Source: Brachyspira catarrhinii
Lineage (GTDB): Bacteria > Spirochaetota > Brachyspiria > Brachyspirales > Brachyspiraceae
Assembly: GCF_005518285.1 (NCBI RefSeq)
Contig: NZ_SJDU01000033.1
Span: forward strand, 1-11,762
Direction: 5' to 3'
DNA: 11,762 bases
Shown here: piece after piece, positions 6,097 through 11,762 of the stretch
Layout of the letters: each line of letters opens with the position of its first letter
Numbering within the stretch: the first letter of the stretch is position 1
Program-made: the position numbers and the translations under genes
Notes under the pieces: generated by a model
Databases searched by the model: none
Seen by the model: only the letters and a program-made list of their open reading frames with translations
What the model was told of the DNA's origin: nothing

Positions 6097-8196
6097 TTAA
6101 GGAACTATATAACCCGATTCTTCTTCGCCGAACATATCTCTATATTGAACTCGCACTTTCATCGCCCTATACTGTCCGCTCTCTCTCAAATTTCTAAAGC
6201 TGTTATAATAAATATAATATTTTCCGAAGTTGATATTTTTTATATTACCAATAGCCTCCGAATAATTGATTGAACTGTCGCCGTTAATCGTATATCCGTA
6301 AGTATTTTTTGAAATCAAATCGAGGAAATAATTATTTTTATTTAATCCCAAATAAACCTGATTAAGCGAAATAGCGTTATTTTTTGCGAAACTTGACAAA
6401 TCGTTAAAATCCATAGATGCAAAAGCGCTATCGTTTATGTCGCTTACCGAAAAATGAATAATAGCCGTTTTCTTAAAGCTGTTTAGAGAGAGTCGAATCG
6501 CTTCGTAATAAGCTTCGCCCAATGCCGAAATTCCGCCCGAAAATCTGAAATTATTCGCGTTTTCTATTATTCTTAAATTAGCCGAAGAATAATTATCCAA
6601 TTTATAAACTCCATCGTTATAATGAATTACCAAAACCTCGTCATTATTTGTCAAACTTAAAGTAAAATTGCTTATCTCTTCTTTAATTCTGCTTTCGTAA
6701 TTTCTCGCGGTGGCGCTGTCTTCTATAAGATAAACAAATCTATATTCATGCAATTCGGGAGAGTCATAAAAACCTACCCTGCTTTCAATCGTATCGTTTT
6801 CAGTAATATAAAAATTATCCGCTGTTAATCCTATAATAGGATTTGCAAATCTGTCTCTAACCGTAACGGACGCCACCACGATTGGAAATTGGCTTAAATA
6901 TTCTTTATCGGTAAACACATCCAAATTGGCGTAATATTCTTCTTTTCTCGTATAAACATCTATTCTGCCCGATATAAAATCCGTCAAATAAATAGCGCCG
7001 TTTTTGTCTTCCGCTATCGAAGTTGGAGTAGCCGTATATCTTTCCGAATTATTAAATAAAGTAAAAGTATTCGCTTTAATATCGTAATAATAAACTTTGC
7101 TTCCGTCCGCTATGAATAAATTTCCGTCCGAAGAAAAAGACAAACCTCTCGGCTCTTTAAACATTTCATGACTAATCGTAGAAATATAATTACCGCTAAT
7201 ATCGAATTTTTGAACTCGCTTATTTCCCAAATCCGCTACAAATATATTATTTTGATTGACTACAATTCCCGCTGGCGAAAAGAATTCTCCTTCGTTTTCT
7301 CCAAGTTTTCCAAAACTAAATAAATAATTTCCGTTTACATCGAATACGACAATTCTGTTATTCCCGCCGTCCGAAACATATAATCTGCCATAATTATCCG
7401 CATAAACCGAATTTGGTCCTAATAACTGTCCGTTTTCTATTCCAGAAACTCCTATATTCGTTATATAAGTTCCGTTGGAATCGTATTTAAATATTTTATC
7501 TTTTTTTGTATTAGCTATATAAATATTTCCGTCCGTATCTATATCGAAACCTCTCGGATTTTCCAATTTTTCGTAAGGATAAACTCTCGTCACAAATTGA
7601 ACGGCTTTTCTCCACCAGCTTAATTGAGATTCTTCGAGTCTACGCCCTTGCGATATTTTTTTAATCAAATTTCCGTTTACATCGAATTGTTTAAGCGAAG
7701 AATCGTTATAATCCAAAACATAAATCGTGCCATCGTCCAAAACTTTTAATTGTATCGGCTGATTAATATTTCTCATAAAATTTGCGTTTGTGGAGAACGC
7801 TTTCAAATAAATAAAATTGCTGAAAGACTCACGCGTGTCTTCAATATTTGCGCTATAATATTTATTAATCTTCGACAATATTATAGGGTCATCGTATCCC
7901 ATTCTGCTAATATTAAGCCATTCGTTAATTGCCAAAGACATATAACCCGCTTTATACAACGCTTTGCTATACCAATATCTTATAAATTTGTCGGTTGGAT
8001 TAGTATTCAAAGATGTTCTGAAACTCGCTATAGAAGCGTCATATCTTTCTTGATTATAATAATGCACTCCTCTTATAAGTTCTCTATAAGAATCGTAAGT
8101 TTCCGTGTTTACATAATATGGAGTTTTGTCGAAAGCGTTTAAAAGCGATATAAAAGTCGGTAATAACAATATAATCGCCGCAAGTTTTAATCTCAT
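6097..8196 (-). CDS. Secreted TPR-NHL propeller-VWA-like protein
   Basis: The 699-residue product has a signal peptide (about 1-21, ending LLNA). Residues 33-100 look like TPR-type helices. Six NHL-type blades follow, starting near 147, 214, 261, 308, 349 and 391. They carry repeated patterns such as DGNIYIA and GGNNRIVVFD, enough for a closed six-bladed propeller. Residues 440-470 (VRDRFANPIIGLTADNFYI) resemble the segment leading into VWFA-related domains. A VWA-like fold then spans about 487-640, with the MIDAS position reading E-D-S-A-T (492-496) instead of DxSxS. The tail (656-699) fits the end of such proteins. It likely acts in the periplasm or on the surface as a binding scaffold; no enzymatic motif is seen. 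AGAGGA lies 12 bases before the ATG. A tRNA-Thr lies 75 bases upstream on the same strand. Confidence 0.88.
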   Translation of the reverse strand: MRLKLAAIILLLPTFISLLNAFDKTPYYVNTETYDSYRELIRGVHYYNQERYDASIASFRTSLNTNPTDKFIRYWYSKALYKAGYMSLAINEWLNISRMGYDDPIILSKINKYYSANIEDTRESFSNFIYLKAFSTNANFMRNINQPIQLKVLDDGTIYVLDYNDSSLKQFDVNGNLIKKISQGRRLEESQLSWWRKAVQFVTRVYPYEKLENPRGFDIDTDGNIYIANTKKDKIFKYDSNGTYITNIGVSGIENGQLLGPNSVYADNYGRLYVSDGGNNRIVVFDVNGNYLFSFGKLGENEGEFFSPAGIVVNQNNIFVADLGNKRVQKFDISGNYISTISHEMFKEPRGLSFSSDGNLFIADGSKVYYYDIKANTFTLFNNSERYTATPTSIAEDKNGAIYLTDFISGRIDVYTRKEEYYANLDVFTDKEYLSQFPIVVASVTVRDRFANPIIGLTADNFYITENDTIESRVGFYDSPELHEYRFVYLIEDSATARNYESRIKEEISNFTLSLTNNDEVLVIHYNDGVYKLDNYSSANLRIIENANNFRFSGGISALGEAYYEAIRLSLNSFKKTAIIHFSVSDINDSAFASMDFNDLSSFAKNNAISLNQVYLGLNKNNYFLDLISKNTYGYTINGDSSINYSEAIGNIKNINFGKYYIYYNSFRNLRESGQYRAMKVRVQYRDMFGEEESGYIVP

Positions 8197-8237
8197 AAAT
8201 TTCTTTAATCCTCTAAACTTAAACTTGATTATTTTTT

Positions 8238-8243
8238 ATTATA
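8238..8243 (-). promoter_or_regulatory. Possible -10 box for the TPR-NHL-VWA gene
   Basis: A perfect TATAAT on the minus strand would start transcription near 8231, giving a 35-nt leader. No good -35 box lies at the right distance (the region reads ACATAA to TTACAT), and the DNA is AT-rich. Read-through from tRNA-Thr is an equally good explanation for expression. Confidence 0.3.
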
Positions 8244-8271
8244 ATTTATTTTAATATAATTTATGTAAGAA

Positions 8272-8344
8272 AGCCCGCTATCGGGATTGAACCGATGACC
8301 CTCACCTTACCATGGTGATGCTCTACCATCTGAGCTAAGCGGGC
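8272..8344 (-). tRNA. tRNA-Thr (anticodon GGU)
   Basis: A 73-nt cloverleaf on the minus strand. The acceptor stem is GCCCGCT/AGCGGGC, the D stem GCTC/GAGC, and the anticodon stem TCACC/GGTGA with loop ATGGTAA, anticodon GGU. The T stem is ATCGG/CCGAT with loop TTCAATC. The discriminator is U and CCA is not encoded. It lies between the flagellar cluster and the NHL-repeat gene with its own promoter upstream. Confidence 0.97.
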
Positions 8345-8362
8345 GATTCCAAATATTATTAA

Positions 8363-8392
8363 ACTATAAAAACATTATAAAATTACTGTCAA
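8363..8392 (-). promoter_or_regulatory. Probable promoter of tRNA-Thr
   Basis: On the minus strand TTGACA (8387-8392) and TATAGT (8363-8368) are 18 bases apart. The predicted start near 8356 leaves a leader of about 12 nt to the tRNA. It sits directly downstream of the transglycosylase stop codon. Confidence 0.6.
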
Positions 8393-8411
8393 AAAAGTCA
8401 AGTAGTTATGT

Positions 8412-9140
8412 TTACTTTATATAACCTATAATATTTTTCACATAATTTTTCGTCTCGTCAATATTAGGAATTCTCTGCAATTTATCTACCAAATTCGGTC
8501 CCGCATTATAAGCGGAAAGCGACAAATCCAATCTTCCATCGTATCTATTTAACATTTGAGACAAATATTTAGTTCCCGTCATAATATTCACATAAGGGTC
8601 TTTAAGCGATTCTTTATCTTCGATTCCAAGCAAAGCTCCCGTTGAAGGCATTATTTGCATCAAACCAATCGCTCCTTTTGAACTAATTGCGTTTGGCATA
8701 TAATTAGATTCCTGTTTTATAACCGCTTTAATCAAATCTTTAGGCACTGAATATTTTTCGGAAGCTTCGTTTATTATGCTGTCGTAAGTATTCGGAAAAT
8801 CCGCCGAAGTTTTTTTATAAGCGTTTATCGCCTTTGCAAAATTATTTGTTAAATTATTCGTTATATCGTCATAAACTCCAAAGGAAATTTTGCCGTTAAA
8901 AGTATCTTCGTCAATAATTTTTCCATTGTCGAAAGTTTTATTATTTATATTATTTTCTATTAAAAGCGAACCGTCCGCGTTGTTTATTTTATTTGCAGAA
9001 TCGCTCGCCATCGCTTCGTTTAAATATTCCGAAAAAGGTTTAACGGGCAGTTGAGTATTTAGAGGAGCGAAACCTAATTTATTAAATGTGCTTTGTATCT
9101 CCCCTATTCTGCTATGTATTCTTTGTATAGATTCTATCAT
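8412..9140 (-). CDS. SLT-type lytic transglycosylase of the flagellar cluster
   Basis: SLT-family enzymes cleave the MurNAc-GlcNAc bond of peptidoglycan and leave an anhydro end. The C-terminal half of this 242-residue protein carries the full domain: IKQES with catalytic Glu144, GAIGLMQIMPST (156-167) and SAYNAGP (209-215). The first 110 residues are unlike known enzymes. They begin with an amphipathic helix (MIESIQRIHSRIGEIQS), followed by an Asn-rich, probably flexible linker. There is no signal peptide or lipobox. This and its place after fliJ suggest export by the flagellar type III system, comparable to the muramidase part of FlgJ, to open the wall for the rod. That route is inferred. 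The ATG follows AAGAGGA by six bases, 22 bases after fliJ. Confidence 0.9.
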   Translation of the reverse strand: MIESIQRIHSRIGEIQSTFNKLGFAPLNTQLPVKPFSEYLNEAMASDSANKINNADGSLLIENNINNKTFDNGKIIDEDTFNGKISFGVYDDITNNLTNNFAKAINAYKKTSADFPNTYDSIINEASEKYSVPKDLIKAVIKQESNYMPNAISSKGAIGLMQIMPSTGALLGIEDKESLKDPYVNIMTGTKYLSQMLNRYDGRLDLSLSAYNAGPNLVDKLQRIPNIDETKNYVKNIIGYIK

Positions 9141-9162
9141 AATAATTCCTCTTATAATTTAA

Positions 9163-9597
9163 TTAACTTATATATTCTTTTTTCCATTCGTCCAATTTAG
9201 ACTGCTCTTCTTTAAGAATCAGCTTTTTATATTCGGCTAATTTTTTTTCTTTCAATATTTCAACCGCTCTTCTACTGTTCGTAGCTTCCTGTAAAATTTC
9301 CTGCCTTTTTCTAAGTTCGATTCCTATAATAGACATATTTTCTTCATGCAATCCTATTTGGGAATTAAGCGCCGTTATATAATCTCCCAAATAAAAACTC
9401 ATATTAATCATTTCATTTTCGTCTTCAATCGAATCCACTATTTTTATACTATCTTCAATCTTAAAAATGCAACTATCTTTGCCTTCTCTTTCTTTATTAT
9501 ATTGAGCCGAAACCTCCGCCACTTCCGCTTGTTTTTGTCTTTCTATATTCTTTCTAAGCTTATATAAAGGCTCAAGTTTAAAATCAAATTTCTTCAT
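9163..9597 (-). CDS. fliJ: Flagellar export chaperone/ATPase stalk protein FliJ
   Basis: FliJ is the coiled-coil stalk that inserts into the FliI hexamer and links it to FlhA in the export gate. The 144-residue product begins MKKFDFKLEPLYKLRK, the typical FliJ start. It is almost wholly helical and charged, with heptad-like Glu/Lys-rich stretches through 90-140. The ATG at 9597 is chosen over an in-frame TTG 21 bases upstream because the family's conserved N-terminus begins here; neither has a strong ribosome site. Sequence conservation in FliJ is low, so the call leans on the start motif, size, coiled-coil character and its place directly after fliI. Confidence 0.88.
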   Translation of the reverse strand: MKKFDFKLEPLYKLRKNIERQKQAEVAEVSAQYNKEREGKDSCIFKIEDSIKIVDSIEDENEMINMSFYLGDYITALNSQIGLHEENMSIIGIELRKRQEILQEATNSRRAVEILKEKKLAEYKKLILKEEQSKLDEWKKEYIS

Positions 9598-9628
9598 TAT
9601 TAATCGAATCCCAAACAAATTAAAAAAT

Positions 9629-11083
9629 CTACAATATTACAAGATTATCCTCGTATTGAACATTATCGGAAATTTTAGAATTATCGTTTTCTATTTTTAC
9701 ATCTCCGCTCGAAACCAAATCTTTTTCAATTTCCTCTCTCGAATAAAACATTGACATAAGCGATTCTTTACTGTCGGCAAAACTTGAAACTTCGTAAATA
9801 TCCTGCCTTAAATATTTATCCATAATCGGCTTATATTCTATAGCTTTATCTACTTCGGGCATGCTTCCTTTAGCGTAACCGCCTATCATTATAAGTTCTT
9901 TAACTTCGTTATAATCGGCGCTCATTTTCAAAAATTCTTTGGCAGATTCTTTATGCATCTCCGAAACTACTTCGTTCATTATTCTCGATATGCTTTTATT
10001 TATGTCAATGGCTGGAAAATGTCCTCTGTTTGCAAGCTCTCTCGATAAAACTATATGCCCGTCTAAAATTCCTCTAACCGCATCCGTAATAGGTTCGTCC
10101 AAATCGTCTCCTTCGACTAATACATTATAAAAAGCCGTTATAGTTCCTTTATTTGAAGTTCCCGTTCTCTCCAAAAGTTGCGCCAATTCGGAAAATACGC
10201 TCGGAGTATAACCTCTCGTTGTCGCTGGCTCTCCTCTCGAAAGTCCTATTTCTCTTTGCGCCAAAGCGAATCTAGTAACAGAATCCATCATAAACATTAC
10301 ATCTTTGCCTTTATCTCTAAAATATTCCGCTATAGTTGTCGCCGTATATGAGGCTCGAACTCTCAAAAGCGGAGCGTCATCGCTTGAAGCTACAATTATA
10401 ACGCTTTTCTTTAATCCTTCCTCTCCCAAATCTCTTTCTATGAAATCCAAAACTTCTCTTCTTCTCTCTCCGATAAGGGCGATAACATTCACATCGGCGT
10501 TCGTGTTTCGGGCAATCATCGATAAAAGAGTAGATTTTCCGACTCCCGTTCCGCTCATTATTCCCATTCTCTGCCCTTTTCCAACCGTTAAAAGTCCGTC
10601 AATCGCTCTAACTCCCGTTTGTATATGTTCTTTTATTCTAGGTCTATCCAAAGGATTAACCGCTCTATGATGTATTGAAATCGGAGTTTTGTAAGATTTA
10701 TGTCCGTATCCGTTTAGAGGTTTTCCCATTCCGTCCAAAATCGTTCCTAATAATTTATCCGAACACATTATCGATAAAGGACTGTCGTAAGAATAAACCA
10801 TATCTCCGAAAGTTATTCCGTTTACATCGCCGTATGACGCTATAAAGACATCCTGATTTTTAATGCTTATAACCTCGCAATCGACATGCGAACCGCCATT
10901 TTTATATATTCTGCACATATCTCCAATTTTAGCGAAAGGTCCTTCGCTTACGATTAAAGAACCTCTAACTTCTTTAACTTTTCCGCAGAATTTTAATAAA
11001 GCGACATCATTAACGACTTCTTTATATTTATTAAAGGTATTTTGAATTTCAATAATCGATTCTTTATTTTCCCGTTTTTTCAT
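9629..11083 (-). CDS. fliI: Flagellum-specific export ATPase FliI
   Basis: FliI is the hexameric ATPase of the flagellar type III export apparatus, related to the F1 beta subunit, at the cytoplasmic face of the basal body. The 484 residues contain the P-loop SGTGVGKST (177-185), GERRREV (205-211), Walker B VMFMMDSVTR (262-271, Asp267) and SVFSELAQLLERTG (295-308). The proline-rich ATPase core is thus intact. FliI usually has GERGREV, so the Arg in the fourth position is slightly unusual. The last 30 or so residues form an acidic, Asn/Asp-rich tail beyond the usual end (Salmonella FliI is 456). ATG follows AAAGG by seven bases, 30 bases after fliH. Confidence 0.97.
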   Translation of the reverse strand: MKKRENKESIIEIQNTFNKYKEVVNDVALLKFCGKVKEVRGSLIVSEGPFAKIGDMCRIYKNGGSHVDCEVISIKNQDVFIASYGDVNGITFGDMVYSYDSPLSIMCSDKLLGTILDGMGKPLNGYGHKSYKTPISIHHRAVNPLDRPRIKEHIQTGVRAIDGLLTVGKGQRMGIMSGTGVGKSTLLSMIARNTNADVNVIALIGERRREVLDFIERDLGEEGLKKSVIIVASSDDAPLLRVRASYTATTIAEYFRDKGKDVMFMMDSVTRFALAQREIGLSRGEPATTRGYTPSVFSELAQLLERTGTSNKGTITAFYNVLVEGDDLDEPITDAVRGILDGHIVLSRELANRGHFPAIDINKSISRIMNEVVSEMHKESAKEFLKMSADYNEVKELIMIGGYAKGSMPEVDKAIEYKPIMDKYLRQDIYEVSSFADSKESLMSMFYSREEIEKDLVSSGDVKIENDNSKISDNVQYEDNLVIL

Positions 11084-11113
11084 AAGTAAACCTTTAATAA
11101 TATTAATAAAAAA

Positions 11114-11762
11114 TTAAAAACCTTTGATTGGCTCGACTTCTTTAATCGCCGTTTCGATTTCGTTTAATTGAGTATTTATTCTCGCGTCAATATCTCCAAA
11201 ATCCGTTTCTATCATACAACCGCCTATATCGACATTCGGGTCTTCAAGCACGGTAACTCCTTCAATTTTATCGAGCATTTGATAGAATTCGTCTTTATGT
11301 CTTGCCGAAACTTCCAAATCGTCAATATTTACTCTTATAGTAATTTTCGTTCTTCCTTTGATTCTTCTTAAAGCCTCTTGAATATTTCTTATAACTATTC
11401 CCTTGTCTCTTTCGGTTAGCATTTTTACCACTCTTTTTGCTATAAGAACGGCAACCTCTATAACTTGAGCTTCGGCGGCGTCTATTATTTCGTTTCTTTT
11501 ATTAATCGTTTCGCCCAAAATTTTTCTTAATTGTTCCGACAATTTCGTCAAATCGTTATTGCTGTCGGAAAAAGATTTTTCAAAACCTTCGTCATATCCT
11601 TTCGCGTAGCCTTCTTTATAAGCGGCGTCTCTAATAGATTCTGATTCGCTTTCTATTTTAGCTTTTTCTGCGTTCGCATCTTGAATGATTTTTGAAGCGT
11701 CAACTTTAGCCTGTTCGGATATTACATGAGCTTCGTTTTGTTCTTTATTGTCTTCTAATATT
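11114..11762 (-). CDS. fliH: Flagellar assembly protein FliH, 5' end outside the window
   Basis: FliH binds FliI as a dimer, regulates its ATPase and docks it to the C ring. The reading frame stays open from the stop at 11114 to the right edge, giving at least 215 residues. The true start is therefore beyond the window, and the in-frame TTG at 11551 is internal. The visible N-terminal part is a Glu/Lys/Ala-rich helix (SEQAKVDASK, then DANAEKAKIESESE). It is followed by YKEGYAKGYDEGFEKS, the Gly-spaced repeat typical of FliH. The C-terminal domain has VLIAKRVVKMLTERD, ITIRVNIDDLE and DIGGCMIETDFGDIDARI, the latter matching the FliH/V-ATPase E-subunit-like end. Confidence 0.94.
   Translation of the reverse strand, partial: ILEDNKEQNEAHVISEQAKVDASKIIQDANAEKAKIESESESIRDAAYKEGYAKGYDEGFEKSFSDSNNDLTKLSEQLRKILGETINKRNEIIDAAEAQVIEVAVLIAKRVVKMLTERDKGIVIRNIQEALRRIKGRTKITIRVNIDDLEVSARHKDEFYQMLDKIEGVTVLEDPNVDIGGCMIETDFGDIDARINTQLNEIETAIKEVEPIKGF

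Noticed and set aside
9598..9618. FliJ extended upstream to an in-frame TTG at 9618
   Set aside because: No ribosome site supports it, and the conserved FliJ N-terminus starts at the ATG at 9597.
10305..10670. Plus-strand open frame opposite fliI
   Set aside because: It is antisense to the strongly conserved P-loop region of fliI, has no ribosome site or promoter, and its protein looks like no known family. The same holds for the other open frames opposite gpsA, lptA, yggS, the NHL-repeat gene, fliJ and fliH.
11114..11551. A shorter FliH starting with TTG at 11551
   Set aside because: The frame stays open to the window edge and the upstream residues have FliH character (Glu/Lys/Ala helix and Gly-spaced repeat), so this TTG is an internal Leu codon.
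1..11762. CRISPR array, insertion sequence, phage or toxin-antitoxin genes
   Set aside because: No spaced direct repeats, transposase-like protein, terminal inverted repeats or small paired genes were seen; base composition is uniform across the window.

Overview
The window is AT-rich chromosomal DNA from a spirochaete, most likely Brachyspira or a close relative. The inference rests on three things. First, there is a flagellar export block in the spirochaetal order fliH-fliI-fliJ. Second, there are several spirochaete-style lipoproteins with loose lipoboxes of the I-S-C / F-S-C type. Third, low GC combines with a Kdo/LOS-type envelope pathway. The genus is inferred from overall protein character, not from a search.

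Left part (1-4.4 kb). A gene truncated by the left edge is divergent from gpsA (glycerol-3-phosphate dehydrogenase), and each has a good sigma-70-like promoter in the 178-bp gap. On the minus strand, converging on gpsA, is a tightly packed unit read kdsC -> lptC -> lptA -> lipoprotein gene. Its junctions overlap by 32 and 14 nt, and the last two genes are only 2 nt apart. It pairs the last phosphatase step of free Kdo synthesis with the periplasmic bridge that carries LPS/LOS to the outer membrane. The fourth gene, where lptB often sits in other bacteria, encodes an unrecognised lipoprotein.

Middle (4.4-8.4 kb). tRNA-Ser(UGA) and tRNA-Arg(CCU) lie just upstream of kdsC and may be co-transcribed with it. 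A single-gene lipoprotein unit reads rightward. It converges on a yggS-family PLP-homeostasis gene whose consensus promoter places the transcription start on the A of the ATG, so a leaderless mRNA is predicted. Next is a 699-residue secreted protein combining a TPR-like region, six NHL blades and a VWA-like domain. It lies downstream of tRNA-Thr(GGU).

Right part (8.4-11.76 kb). The minus-strand flagellar cluster fliH (5' end outside the window) -> fliI -> fliJ -> SLT-type lytic transglycosylase without a signal peptide. FliH/FliI/FliJ form the cytoplasmic ATPase complex of the flagellar type III export machine. The transglycosylase probably opens peptidoglycan for the rod of the periplasmic flagella.

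No mobile element, CRISPR array, rRNA or convincing intrinsic terminator was seen. No gene-free stretch exceeds 300 bases. The best candidates for something new are the lipoprotein coupled to lptA (possibly a degenerate metzincin-like fold), the unusually long LptA, the TPR-NHL-VWA secreted protein, and the predicted leaderless starts.
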